DNA of 64,000 nt from Ruminococcus sp. (lineage in GTDB: Bacteria > Bacillota > Clostridia > Oscillospirales > Ruminococcaceae): NCBI GenBank assembly GCA_017462565.1, contig JAFTQW010000054.1:25875-89874 (forward strand). The letters run 5' to 3'. A model generated the notes under the pieces. The model worked only from the letters and a program-made list of their open reading frames with translations. It was not told the DNA's origin and made no database searches. Positions 32,608-41,638 of this stretch are shown piece by piece. The first letter of the stretch is position 1. Every line of letters begins with the position of its first letter. Position numbers and translations under genes: made by a program.

Positions 32608-34926
32608 ATGTCATCAGAAACAATATTAAAGTATAACAGTCCGGCGGAAAATTTTGATTGGGCGCTGCCTGTCGGAAACGGCAGGATCGGCGGAATGATT
32701 TTCGGCGTACCGGATAATGAGATAATAAAGCTTAACGAGGATTCAATCTGGTCGGGCGGACCTCGTCACAGAGTCAATCCCGATGCGAAAGAGGGACTTG
32801 AAGAAGTCCGCTCGCTTCTTAAAGAGGGAAAAATTCCCGAAGCTGAAAAGGTTGCTTTTGAAAAGCTTCAGGGAGTTACGCCGAATATGCGTCATTATAT
32901 GCCGCTGGGTGATCTTAACATTCGCATGAAGCTCGACGGAAAGGCTAAGGATTACTACCGTGAGCTTGATATCGAGGATGCCGTTGCTGATGTGGGATTC
33001 ACAGTTAACGGACTGAACATAACACGTTCGGTATTCGTATCGGCTCCGGACAATGTCATGGTGATAAGGGTAACTGCCGATTCTCCGGCTTCTTTAAGCC
33101 TTGAATGCTCGATAGACGGAAGAGACGACTATTACGACGATAACCGTCCCTGCGGTAAAAACATGATAATGTACAACGGCGGAACGGGAAGCAGAAACGG
33201 TATATTTTTTGCGGCAGTTGTCGGAGCGAAGGCGTCCGGGGGAAAGATTCGCACTCTCGGAGGAAAAATTTCTGTTGAAAATGCCGACGAGGTTATGATA
33301 GTTCTTTCGGTAAGAACGAGTTTTTACGGAGAAAACTATGAAGAGTCCGCACAGGTAGACGCCGAAATGGCTCTTCAGTGCGAATGGGATGAGCTTTATT
33401 ACCGTCATGTGTGCGATTATCAGGAGCTTTTCAACCGTGTTGAGCTTGAACTCAACGATAACAGCGGAGCTGATGTGGAAAAGCTTAATACCGACGAGCG
33501 TATTGCACGTCTTAAAGGAGACGAACTCGACAGCAAGGACTGCGAACGTCTTATCCACGATAACAAGCTTATCGAGCTTTACTTCAATTTCGGACGTTAT
33601 CTTATGATATCGGCAAGCCGTGCCGGAACTCAGCCGATGAATCTTCAGGGTATCTGGAATCAGGATATGTGGCCGGCATGGGGCAGCAAATACACCGTAA
33701 ATATCAACACGGAAATGAACTACTGGCCTGCCGAAAGCTGCAATCTTTCCGAATGTCATCTTCCGCTTTTCGATCTGCTGGAGCGTGTTTGCAAAAACGG
33801 ACGTATCACAGCAAAGGAGATGTACGGCGTTGAAAAAGGCTTTGTTTGTCACCATAATACCGATATATGGGGAGATACGGCTCCTCAGGATCTCTGGATG
33901 CCCGCAACGATATGGCCTGCGGGCGGAGCATGGCTTGCTCTTCATATTTTCGAGCACTATGAATATACTCTCGATAAGGAATTTCTTGAGGAAAAATATC
34001 ACATACTTAAAGAAGCGGCAGAATTTTTCGTCCGTTATCTAATTGACGACGGCAGCGGACATCTTGTAACGTGTCCGTCCGTATCGCCCGAAAATACCTA
34101 TATGACCGATAAAGGAGTCAAGGGAAGTCTTTGTATTGCTCCGTCAATGGATTCGCAGATAATCACGGTTCTTTTCAGCGACGTCATAAAGGCTTCGGAG
34201 ATACTCGGAAAGGACAAAACCCTTGCCAAAAAGCTCAGGAGCATGATAAAAAAGCTCCCGCAGCCGGAGATAGGCAAGTACGGGCAGATAAAGGAATGGG
34301 CTGTCGATTACGACGAGGTCGAGATCGGTCACAGACACGTTTCACAGCTTTTTGCGCTTCATCCGGCAGATCTCATTACTCCTCACAAAACGCCGAAGCT
34401 TGCTGATGCGGCAAGAGCCACTCTTGTAAGACGGCTTATCCACGGCGGAGGACATACCGGCTGGAGCTGCGCATGGATAACGAATATGTGGGCAAGACTT
34501 TATGACGGAAGAATGGTTTATGAAAACCTGAAAAAGCTTATAACTTATTCGACAAATCCAAATATGCTCGATTCGCATCCTCCGTTTCAGATAGACGGAA
34601 ATTTCGGCGGAACAGCGGCTATTGCGGAAGCTCTTATGCAGAGCTGCGGCGGCGAGATCAATCTTCTTCCGGCTCTTCCGGACGAATGGAGCAGCGGTCA
34701 TATAAAGGGACTGAGAGCAAAGGGCGGTTTCGGAGTTGATATAGAGTGGCAGGACGGCAAGCTGAAAACAGCGGAAATAACGTCCGATCACGGCGGAGAG
34801 TGCCGTCTGAGAACGAACTGTGTTGTAAGTATAATATGCCACGGTGAAAACGTAGGCTCGAGAATAGAGGACGGAGTCATCGTATTCAATACTAATAAGG
34901 GCAGTATTTATACGGTAAAAGCATAA
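32608..34926 (+). CDS. GH95 glycoside hydrolase (alpha-L-fucosidase or alpha-L-galactosidase)
   Basis: A 772-residue cytoplasmic enzyme with no signal peptide. An N-terminal beta domain (NFDWALPVGNGRIGGMIFG) precedes an (alpha/alpha)6 barrel with NLQGIWNQDMWPAWGSK, the Asn pair in YTVNINTEMNYWP, the EVEIGHRHVSQLFALHPAD segment carrying the catalytic Glu, and HPPFQIDGNFGGTAAIAE. GH95 inverts terminal alpha-1,2-fucosyl or alpha-galactosyl linkages. Being intracellular, it would act on imported oligosaccharides such as xyloglucan or host glycans. CAGGAGATCTAC precedes the ATG at 32608. Which of the two activities applies cannot be read from sequence. Confidence 0.9.
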   Translation: MSSETILKYNSPAENFDWALPVGNGRIGGMIFGVPDNEIIKLNEDSIWSGGPRHRVNPDAKEGLEEVRSLLKEGKIPEAEKVAFEKLQGVTPNMRHYMPLGDLNIRMKLDGKAKDYYRELDIEDAVADVGFTVNGLNITRSVFVSAPDNVMVIRVTADSPASLSLECSIDGRDDYYDDNRPCGKNMIMYNGGTGSRNGIFFAAVVGAKASGGKIRTLGGKISVENADEVMIVLSVRTSFYGENYEESAQVDAEMALQCEWDELYYRHVCDYQELFNRVELELNDNSGADVEKLNTDERIARLKGDELDSKDCERLIHDNKLIELYFNFGRYLMISASRAGTQPMNLQGIWNQDMWPAWGSKYTVNINTEMNYWPAESCNLSECHLPLFDLLERVCKNGRITAKEMYGVEKGFVCHHNTDIWGDTAPQDLWMPATIWPAGGAWLALHIFEHYEYTLDKEFLEEKYHILKEAAEFFVRYLIDDGSGHLVTCPSVSPENTYMTDKGVKGSLCIAPSMDSQIITVLFSDVIKASEILGKDKTLAKKLRSMIKKLPQPEIGKYGQIKEWAVDYDEVEIGHRHVSQLFALHPADLITPHKTPKLADAARATLVRRLIHGGGHTGWSCAWITNMWARLYDGRMVYENLKKLITYSTNPNMLDSHPPFQIDGNFGGTAAIAEALMQSCGGEINLLPALPDEWSSGHIKGLRAKGGFGVDIEWQDGKLKTAEITSDHGGECRLRTNCVVSIICHGENVGSRIEDGVIVFNTNKGSIYTVKA

Positions 34927-34927
34927 T

Positions 34928-35688
34928 AAAGGGATTCCAAAGGGACTGTACGTCCCTTTGGCAGGGTGCAGGGACAGCAATGTCAACAACTTAAGAGATT
35001 TTGCACCTTGAACTTTTGTTAAAAAGTATTCAATCTTTGGCGATAGCCATAATTATTTCAAATACCAATGGTATTTGAAATAATTAATACTGGGTTTCCA
35101 AAGGGTTGAATAACCCTTTGGCAGGGGTACGGGGACAGCGTCCCCGCTTAAATTGTTGGCATTGATCAGGGCAGAGCCCCGAAAGGACAGCGTGAGGGAA
35201 AATAAACGAAATTAAAATTTTCCCACTGCTAAAAATTACAGTAGAACATATTTCACGCTGTCCGTAAAGTCAGGGAGCAGAGCGTAGCGCATGCGAACGC
35301 ACGGTTTATTAAAACTATCATCAGTGATTTCTTAAGTGTACGTATTATTTTGCTCATGGCAAATTTATGGCGTGTTCGCTCTGCGCTCACAAGAACGGCA
35401 GAAATGAAATCGGTAATTTTTGGGACAGCGTGAAATAATTTCTGCTTTCATTTTTTAGTAACCTCAAGTTTCTGTTCTATTTATCCCCTCACGCTGTCCT
35501 TTTCGGGGCTCTGCCCCGATACCCCGGCAGGGACGCTGTCCCTGCACCCTGCCAAAGGGGAGTATATCCCCTTTGGAAACCCATTATTATAGTAAACTCA
35601 TAATTATAGTAACCCATGAGCGAAGTGTTCCTATATCTTTTATCGGAAATAACTTCGTGATCGGGTGCAGCGTCACGCTGCTGGAGGT
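34928..35688. repeat. Interspersed palindromic mosaic repeat, locus 11 (long composite)
   Basis: About 760 bp. It has CCAAAGGGACTGTACGTCCCTTTGG, a TTAAGAGATTTTGCACCTTGAAC segment, the inverted pair ATTATTTCAAATACC/GGTATTTGAAATAAT, CCAAAGGGTTGAATAACCCTTTGG and GGGGACAGCGTCCCC. It continues with GGGCAGAGCCC, GGACAGCGTGAGG against CTCACGCTGTCC, the TGTTCGCTCTGCGCTCACAA unit, GGGACGCTGTCCC and the GATCGGGTGCAGCGTCACGC unit. The last unit ends immediately before the GGAGG of the GH26 gene. Confidence 0.88.
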
Positions 35689-35691
35689 AAA

Positions 35692-37368
35692 ATGAAAATT
35701 TACAGATATATTTCTCTCGCTGTCTGTGCAGCAATTGCTGCTGTGCCGTTTTCCGGTTGCAGCAAGAGAAAAAAAGAACCTAAAGTTGTAAACGAACCCC
35801 CTGTTCCTATTATAGAGCAGGAATCCGTTTCAGAAGCCGAAACAACTGCTCCGATTACTACGGCTGAAACCTTTCCGGATTATCCGGTCGACGTTCCGGA
35901 GATTCAGAAACAGGATACCGGAAATATTTATGAAGCCGAAAAGGCAGTATTTCCCGAAAGCCTGAAAATTGCCGCAGATAAGGAAAATTTCAGCGGAGAC
36001 GGCTATATTACCGGATTCCCAGAGGACGGAAGCGCTTCCGTTAAATTTGATGTGAACGCTCCGAGCAATCAGCATTACGATATTTCGTTCAATATTGCTT
36101 CCGATAAAGAGGTAAACTGCCTTGTTACCCTTGGCGGCAAGCAGCTCATGAATTTTAAAACGGCAAGCGGCGGCAAGTTCACTCAGATAACTATTCCGGG
36201 AGTTTTTCTCGTCAAAGGCGGCTCGGAGATAACTATTTGCCCGACCGACGGCAATATCTGTCTCGATCACCTTAAACTGACCAACAACACCTCGCTCGGC
36301 AGTATAAGCTACGAAACAGGCGGAGAACTGGTCAATAAAAATGCCGGAGAAGCCGCAAAGGAGCTTATGGGATTCCTTACGGAAAATTACGGAAAATACA
36401 TCATTTCCGGTCAGTATGCCGCCGATGAGGACAATTCCGAGCTTGATCTTATCTATTCGGTAACGGGAAAATATCCGGTTATCAGATTTTCCAATCTTTC
36501 AGTACCGAAAGGCTCTTACGACGCAAGCTTCAAGAATATCGATTCCTGTGCAGAATGGTACAGAAACGGCGGAATATCGTGCGTGAGCTGGTATTGGAAC
36601 GCTCCGGCGGAAAAAAGCTCGGTAAGAGCCGATGAAACCGATTTCAAGCTTTCCGAAGCCGTTACCGGTCTCGATATCGCATCGATGACTCAGGAGGAGA
36701 TAAGAGGTCTTTACGGCGAGGGAAAAATTTCCGAAGAATGCTACGACCTCGTTCTCGATATCGACAGCATGGCGGGACAGCTTACCTCGCTGAAAAACAA
36801 GGGCGTTCCCGTTTTGTGGAGACCTCTTCCCGAAGGCGGAGGAGACTGGTACTGGTGGGGAGCAAGCGGAGCTGACGCCTATAAATGGCTCTGGAACCTC
36901 ATTTATACCCGTATGACCGATTATTTTGAACTCGATAATCTCATCTGGATATGGAACGGACAAAGCGAATCGGCTCTCGTTGATAAATCAACGTACGATA
37001 TTGCGGCTGTGGACATTTATTTCAGCAATGAACACGACTACGGCAGTAAATTTTACGAAAAATTTGCCGCTGTTCAGAAATTTGCCGGAAGCGATAAGCT
37101 TGTTGCAATAAGCGAATGCGGAAGCGTTCCCGATATAGACGGTTCGTTCCGTGATAACGCATTGTGGTCGTTTTTCGGACTCTGGTTCGGCGAGTATGTA
37201 GAAGCTTCCGACGGCGGATATTCCGAAAAATATACGAGCAGGGATAATCTGATCCGCACATATAATTCAGAGGGAACGCTTACTCTTGACGAATATAAGA
37301 AGCTCCGGAACGGCGAAGAGCTTTCTGTAAACGAAGAAAATAAGGAGGCGGCAGATGCAGAGCAGTAA
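35692..37368 (+). CDS. GH26 (beta-mannanase-like) lipoprotein with carbohydrate-binding module
   Basis: 558 residues. A lipoprotein signal (MKIYRYISLAVCAAIAAVPF then SGCS) anchors it outside the membrane. A CBM35/CBM6-like beta domain (about 72-200; IYEAEKA... CLDHLKL) is followed by the GH26 barrel (about 215-530; YIISGQY, VPVLWRPLPE with acid/base Glu381, LIWIWNG, and nucleophile Glu475 in VAISECGS). GH26 cleaves beta-1,4-mannans with retention. The usual His of RPLHE is Pro here. GGAGGTAAA lies 4 nt before the ATG, directly joined to the repeat. It overlaps the next gene by 14 bases. Confidence 0.87.
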   Translation: MKIYRYISLAVCAAIAAVPFSGCSKRKKEPKVVNEPPVPIIEQESVSEAETTAPITTAETFPDYPVDVPEIQKQDTGNIYEAEKAVFPESLKIAADKENFSGDGYITGFPEDGSASVKFDVNAPSNQHYDISFNIASDKEVNCLVTLGGKQLMNFKTASGGKFTQITIPGVFLVKGGSEITICPTDGNICLDHLKLTNNTSLGSISYETGGELVNKNAGEAAKELMGFLTENYGKYIISGQYAADEDNSELDLIYSVTGKYPVIRFSNLSVPKGSYDASFKNIDSCAEWYRNGGISCVSWYWNAPAEKSSVRADETDFKLSEAVTGLDIASMTQEEIRGLYGEGKISEECYDLVLDIDSMAGQLTSLKNKGVPVLWRPLPEGGGDWYWWGASGADAYKWLWNLIYTRMTDYFELDNLIWIWNGQSESALVDKSTYDIAAVDIYFSNEHDYGSKFYEKFAAVQKFAGSDKLVAISECGSVPDIDGSFRDNALWSFFGLWFGEYVEASDGGYSEKYTSRDNLIRTYNSEGTLTLDEYKKLRNGEELSVNEENKEAADAEQ

Positions 37369-38665
37369 AAAAATAAGACGTCCGCTTTCAGAGCCGCAGC
37401 TCCAGCTTCGTCAGAAGCTTATTTCCGAAGTTGAAAACAGCCGTTATAAGGCGGTAAGCTTTAAAATGCAGGATGTTCTTGTTATCTCTCCGTTTTCGGA
37501 GGAGTGCGACATTTTTCTGCTTATGGAGGACGAATTTGCTCTTTTCAACACGGGAAAAAAGTCTTTTACCGAATTGAGAATGTCCGCTCAGGAAGCGGCG
37601 CTGAAAAAATGCGGAGTCTATACCCGTGTTACGCTTGAAATGATATATAAAATATTCGCAAAGCAGAGCGGAATAAGTCCCGAAGGAAAAGAACGGCTGA
37701 TGAAGCTCGAATGCGAGCTTGCAGAGCATTTTTATTTCCCGAGAGAATGCGGAAAAGCTCTTTTCAGGGCGGCAAAGAACAAGAATAAAAAGGTGATAAT
37801 TATTTCCGAGTGGATATATCCGGCGGAGGTAACGAAAAATGTGCTTGAAAACTGCGGCTACGGCTCTTTCGACGAGCTTATAGCAGTTTCGGATATACCC
37901 GAAAGCAACGCTTCGAGCTGGTATGATATAACGCTTGAAAAAGCCGGAGTTTCCGCAGAAAGGCTTCTTCATACCGGAAGCAGCGTGGCTTTCGACGTCG
38001 AGCTTCCGATAGTTCACGGCTCAAAATCGCTTCTTCTTGCTCCGGTAAATCAGCTTATGGAAAAATCGGGCAGACTGAGCGGTTATATCCGCAGGAAGCA
38101 TATTTATGATTACGATAAGCCGGAATTTCTTGCGGTACACTGCGTTCTCGGACTCTACAGCGCATATGCGTTCGATACTCCGCAGAATAAAATTCCGCTG
38201 AGCGATTTCTGCGGCGACCGATATATGCTTGGATTCGCCGTTCCGGGAGCGCTGAGCCTTTGCGGAGACTTTTCCGCAAAAACCGAAATGCAGGCTCTTC
38301 TTCTGAAAGCTCTCGATTCCGATAAAGCTTTTCTTGACGGCAAGGCTGATTTTGAAGTAATGCTTGAAGAGCATTTCGGCAGCTTTCTTGAAAAATATAA
38401 GGCAAAGGGGTGCGAAAACGCTCTTGAATTTCTTGAGGAGTGCTGCGGCTCGGCAGACAGGGAAATGTTCAGAAGTCATTTTTCCGGCGAAAGAATGAAA
38501 AAATGGGCGGCATCCGTCAAAGAACCGGAAATAGCTCCGTTTTCCGCAGGAGCGGCAAAAAAGAACGCTCTTTACAGGCTTGCCGACAAAATGTTCCCTC
38601 CGGAAACGAAAGTCCGCAATATAGTTGACGGAATTCTCGCTAAAGGACATAAAAAACGCAGATAA
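37355..38665 (+). CDS. HAD-like protein (COG5610 type), probably catalytically inactive
   Basis: A 436-residue soluble protein resembling the HAD-family hydrolases often found with glycosyltransferases. The N-terminal AVSFKMQDVLVISPF segment (about 34-48) corresponds to the first HAD motif, where SFDIFDTL is usual. Here the nucleophilic Asp is replaced by Lys and the DxDxT pattern is lost. The second and third motif regions (VIIISEWIY, about 148, and RLLHTGSSVAFDVE, about 210) are retained in outline. The ATG at 37355 follows TAAGGAGGCGGC inside the GH26 gene, so translation is coupled to it. The role is unknown; a regulatory or glycan-related pseudoenzyme is inferred. Confidence 0.6.
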   Translation: MQSSKKIRRPLSEPQLQLRQKLISEVENSRYKAVSFKMQDVLVISPFSEECDIFLLMEDEFALFNTGKKSFTELRMSAQEAALKKCGVYTRVTLEMIYKIFAKQSGISPEGKERLMKLECELAEHFYFPRECGKALFRAAKNKNKKVIIISEWIYPAEVTKNVLENCGYGSFDELIAVSDIPESNASSWYDITLEKAGVSAERLLHTGSSVAFDVELPIVHGSKSLLLAPVNQLMEKSGRLSGYIRRKHIYDYDKPEFLAVHCVLGLYSAYAFDTPQNKIPLSDFCGDRYMLGFAVPGALSLCGDFSAKTEMQALLLKALDSDKAFLDGKADFEVMLEEHFGSFLEKYKAKGCENALEFLEECCGSADREMFRSHFSGERMKKWAASVKEPEIAPFSAGAAKKNALYRLADKMFPPETKVRNIVDGILAKGHKKRR

Positions 38666-38809
38666 TCCGTGCGCTGTTCCGACAAATTAAATTATGGAAT
38701 TTATTGTTCTTCATTTCCCGAGCAAAAGTCATTAAAAAACAGAAAATAAACTGTTGCGCCATCATTATTCCATGTGATATCATATAAAGGCAGCATAATA
38801 TTGCTCCCC

Positions 38810-38954
38810 CAACTAACTCTTGAATTTTATACTCGGCATAAATTAAATTTCTTTGCGTCAGGAATTCTTGCAGATAGTATTACTGCGGTTTTCTTCCTTG
38901 ATAAATTTAATTTCTGTCTTCGTCTAAACTTCAATAGTTAATTGGGAAAGCAAT
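38810..38954. repeat. Imperfect palindromic element, family 2 copy B
   Basis: Ends ATTGCTCCCCCAACTAACTC and GTTAATTGGGAAAGCAAT are inverted with four mismatches in 23 bp. The interior shares TAAATTTCTTTGCGTC-like and TCCTTGATAAATTTAATTT-like segments with copy A (12079-12201). It lies 60 bp upstream of spo0A; nothing else is seen in 38666-39014. Confidence 0.6.
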
Positions 38955-39014
38955 GGAATGCAGAAATGCCGTCATATGTGAGCGGTTTTTCAGAATAATG
39001 GAGGTATAAAAATA

Positions 39015-39770
39015 ATGAACAGTAAAGTAAAAGTACTTATCGGAGACGATTCAGCCGAAACAGGAGTAAGCATTGCAAATAAGCTTCGTGAAAGAGGAAT
39101 GTACGCTTACACAAGAAGAAAAGACTGCGGAGTTATTCTTGAGTCTATCAAAAATGATCCGCCTGATGTTGCAGTTCTCGATATTACGGCTCAGAACGGC
39201 GATGTTGTTTCTATTATGAAAAGAGTACGTGAGCTTGGAGTGAAGTTCCCTGTATTTATCGTGACTTCGGCATACGATAACGAATTCATCGAAAGACAGG
39301 TTATGGATAACGGAGCTTCAAAGTTCCTGTTAAAGCCGTATGATGCGGACGATCTCTGTGCGGCGATCAATTCCGCTCTCGGGGATAAGGCAAACAGTCT
39401 CAGCGACGATATGGAAATAGTCGTTACTGATATTATTCACCAGCTCGGCGTTCCGGCGCATATAAAGGGATATCATTATCTCAGAACAGCTATTCTTTAT
39501 TCAATAGAGGATAAAACGCTCCTCGATAGCGTTACAAAGCTTTTGTATCCGACTGTCGCAGGGATTTATGAAACGACCTCTTCCAGAGTTGAACGTGCTA
39601 TTCGTCATGCGATCGAGATAGCATGGGACAGAGGAAACGTTGATACGCTTAATTCATTTTTCGGCTACACTGTAGATACCGGAAAAGGAAAACCAACCAA
39701 TTCTGAATTTATCGCACTTATAACGGATAAACTCCGTTTGCGCTATAAATCTGCTCTGAAAAGAGTATAA
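39015..39770 (+). CDS. spo0A: Stage 0 sporulation response regulator Spo0A
   Basis: 251 residues. The receiver domain (about 4-125) has the acidic pair Asp11/Asp12, phospho-acceptor Asp56 in AVLDIT, Thr84 and Lys107 in LLKPYD. The C-terminal Spo0A domain (about 140-251) has [33 protein letters not shown] and [19 protein letters not shown], the last being the DNA-recognition region. Spo0A commits cells to sporulation and also controls stationary-phase genes. spoIVB, its usual upstream neighbour, is absent. ATGGAGGTATAAAAATA precedes the ATG. The receiver is somewhat diverged but keeps all catalytic residues. Confidence 0.93.
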   Translation: MNSKVKVLIGDDSAETGVSIANKLRERGMYAYTRRKDCGVILESIKNDPPDVAVLDITAQNGDVVSIMKRVRELGVKFPVFIVTSAYDNEFIERQVMDNGASKFLLKPYDADDLCAAINSALGDKANSLSDDMEIVVTDIIHQLGVPAHIKGYHYLRTAILYSIEDKTLLDSVTKLLYPTVAGIYETTSSRVERAIRHAIEIAWDRGNVDTLNSFFGYTVDTGKGKPTNSEFIALITDKLRLRYKSALKRV

Positions 39771-39779
39771 TTTAAGAAA

Positions 39780-40010
39780 TGACAGCATAATACCGGGTTT
39801 CCAAAGGGATAATATCCCTTTGGCAGGGTTCAGGGACAGCGTCCCTGATGGGGTATCGGGGCAAAGCCCCACAAGGACAGCGTGGGGAGAAAAAATAGAG
39901 TTATAACTTCGCCTGATGTTAAAACAGCAGTAGAAGATATTTCACGCTGTCCGAACATAAACCAGGGAGCACAGCGGAGCGTCTGCGACCGGATGGTTTG
40001 CTTATAACTG
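39780..40010. repeat. Interspersed palindromic mosaic repeat, locus 12
   Basis: GGGTTTCCAAAGGG with CCCTTTGGCAGGG, GGGACAGCGTCCC, GGGGCAAAGCCCC, and GGACAGCGTGGGG against TTCACGCTGTCC about 60 bp later, then CAGGGAGCACAGCGGAGCGT. It fills the gap between spo0A and the flavin reductase gene. Confidence 0.85.
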
Positions 40011-40074
40011 TGATAATTTCAGAAATTGGGTAATATAAATAATCATACTAAATATATCTAAGGAGGATATTATC

Positions 40075-40584
40075 ATGGCATTTAAAAAAATCGACATTTC
40101 AGAGCTGAGCTTCAATCCGTTCGGCAAAATAGGAAAGGAATGGATGCTTCTGACCGGCGGAAGCATGGAAAATTTCAATACTATGACCGCTTCGTGGGGA
40201 CAGCTTGGCGTTCTCTGGAATAAAAATGTTTTAACTTGCTACATCCGTCCGAATCGCTATACTTATGAGTATATCGAAAAAGGCGATAGCTTTACAGCGT
40301 CGTTTTTCGGAGAAGAGTACCGCAAGGCGCTTTCATTCTGCGGCTCTCATTCCGGAAGAGACTGCGACAAGATCAGGGAAACAGGTCTTACGCCTGTTGA
40401 AACAGACGGCTGCGTAAGTTTTGGCGAGGCGGAACTGGTTTTAGTCTGCCGCAAGCTTTACAGCTATGATATGGAGGAAAGCGGATTTCTTACCGACGAT
40501 GGCATTCCTGAGCAGGCATACGGTAAAGAACCATATCACAGAGCCTATATTTCTGAGATAACCTCAGTTTATGTAAAAGAATGA
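40075..40584 (+). CDS. Flavin reductase-like (FMN-binding split barrel) protein
   Basis: A 169-residue protein of the flavin reductase/FMN-binding family. The N-terminal WMLLTGGSMENFNTMTASWG and VLTCYIRPNRYTYEYIEKGDSF segments match the FMN-binding core, in which a small barrel holds FMN and accepts electrons from NAD(P)H or a partner. The physiological partner is unknown. AAGGAGGATATTATC precedes the ATG and an intrinsic terminator follows, so it is monocistronic. Confidence 0.85.
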   Translation: MAFKKIDISELSFNPFGKIGKEWMLLTGGSMENFNTMTASWGQLGVLWNKNVLTCYIRPNRYTYEYIEKGDSFTASFFGEEYRKALSFCGSHSGRDCDKIRETGLTPVETDGCVSFGEAELVLVCRKLYSYDMEESGFLTDDGIPEQAYGKEPYHRAYISEITSVYVKE

Positions 40585-40589
40585 TAAAT

Positions 40590-40622
40590 CTAAAAAATCC
40601 CATCCGTATGGATGGGATTTTC
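40590..40622 (+). terminator. Terminator between the flavin reductase and CarD-like genes
   Basis: AAAATCCCATCC pairs with GGATGGGATTTT around GTAT and is followed by TTCAG. The A run on the left side allows it to act on the convergent CarD-like gene too. Confidence 0.85.
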
Positions 40623-40637
40623 AGTAAACGGACGATA

Positions 40638-41138
40638 TTATGTATCGATCTGTGAGCAGATATATGAAACAACTTCGTTCTTGGGAATATCAAGAGCATA
40701 TGCAAGCTCCTCGTAAAGCATATTTTCAGCTTCCTGAAGAAAATGTTCATCGGAGGAATGAAGACGCTTATGGTTTTCCTCAAGTATTTTTTTATGGATA
40801 TACAGCGATTTTATCAGCTTGACAAGCTCACGGCGGCTGCCGTTTTCTATAATTTTTCTGTAAGCTTCCTTTCTTTGGCTCTCGTCGTCTATCCAGACAA
40901 ACTTTTCGTCGGGCATGAGCTTAATAAGCTCCTCGGCTTCTTTTCTGGAAAAAACGCTCCGCATTTTCTGCGTAAGCGAGTTGTTTGACGTAGGAACGTA
41001 AAACGTATTTTTCCGGTCGTTTACAGGATGGAGAATATAATATTCGATGTTTTCTCCGCTGAAATCCCTCTTTTCGATCGCCGTAATAATGCATACTCCG
41101 TAAGAAGCATAAACAACTGCGTCGTTTAAATTGAACAT
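40638..41138 (-). CDS. CarD-like transcription regulator
   Basis: A 166-residue protein. The N-terminal Tudor-like RNA polymerase-interaction domain (about 1-60) has VVYASYGVCIITAIEKRDF and EYYILHPVNDRKNTFYVPTS. The helical C-terminal domain (about 65-166) has FSRKEAEELIKLMP and HKKILEENHKRLHSSDEHFL. CarD/CdnL proteins bind the polymerase beta subunit and modulate open-complex stability. A weak -35 (TTACAT) and a TATAAT box lie at 41254-41259 and 41231-41236 on the minus strand. AAAGGAGGCTAAGA precedes the ATG. Confidence 0.87.
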   Translation of the reverse strand: MFNLNDAVVYASYGVCIITAIEKRDFSGENIEYYILHPVNDRKNTFYVPTSNNSLTQKMRSVFSRKEAEELIKLMPDEKFVWIDDESQRKEAYRKIIENGSRRELVKLIKSLYIHKKILEENHKRLHSSDEHFLQEAENMLYEELAYALDIPKNEVVSYICSQIDT

Positions 41139-41395
41139 TCTTAGCCTCCTTTACAAACAAAAAACGCTTCAAAGACAACCGGATTTACGTCGTCTTAGAG
41201 CGGCTACACGTTGAAAATATTTATAATATAATTATAACATATTATTAAGAAAAATGTAATAGACATTGTTCACAAAAAAATATTCCGCCGTTTTGTGCAA
41301 AACACGCAGGCAATTTCAGTCTCTCAGTTTGCCGGATAAATTTGTACATAATGACAAAAAACAGGAAAAATAATTGTAAAATACGGCAGTTTCTA

Positions 41396-41424
41396 TTGAC
41401 ATAAAGTGGACTATTTGTTATAAT
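41396..41424 (+). promoter_or_regulatory. Consensus promoter of the exopolysaccharide operon
   Basis: TTGACA (41396-41401), 17-nt spacer, TATAAT (41419-41424), both fully consensus. Transcription would start near 41431, giving a leader of about 208 nt. Confidence 0.8.
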
Positions 41425-41464
41425 TACTTTATACAAACATTTATAAAGGAGACTTTGCGGTTTT

Positions 41465-41622
41465 ATACTCCCCCTGTTGCGAAACGCAATAAAGATGACA
41501 GACATAAATTTCGTATGTCAAGACGGAGGAGGAAAGCATACTGACGTATGGTGGCGACGACAACGCAGACAGACGGAATTTATGCCTGTCAGATTATTGT
41601 GGTTTGCAACAGAGGGGAGTAT
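41465..41622 (+). other. 158-nt near-continuous hairpin in the polysaccharide operon leader
   Basis: ATACTCCCCCTGTTGC (41465-41480) pairs with GCAACAGAGGGGAGTAT (41606-41622) with a single bulged A. CAATAA (41487-41492) pairs with TTATTG (41594-41599), and TGACAGACATAAATTTCG (41496-41513) pairs with 41574-41591 with one mismatch and one GU. A CATAC/GTATG hairpin sits in the loop. The lower stem hides GGGGAG, the only Shine-Dalgarno-like sequence before the start codon. It could be a regulatory RNA or a TA-flanked MITE. Confidence 0.65.
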
Positions 41623-41638
41623 ATGCCGTTATAATATT

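Noticed and set aside
33094-34002. 302-codon open frame on the minus strand inside the GH95 gene
   Set aside because: It lies wholly opposite conserved GH95 motifs, has no ribosome site and its translation shows no domain. Long antisense frames are common here because of the codon bias of the sense gene (similar cases at 47045-48016 and 62770-63651).
41477-41638. 54-codon N-terminal extension of the priming sugar transferase
   Set aside because: The extension is encoded by the hairpin sequence, has an odd Trp/Arg-rich composition and lacks a ribosome site. The known family begins at the first membrane helix, as with ATG 41639.
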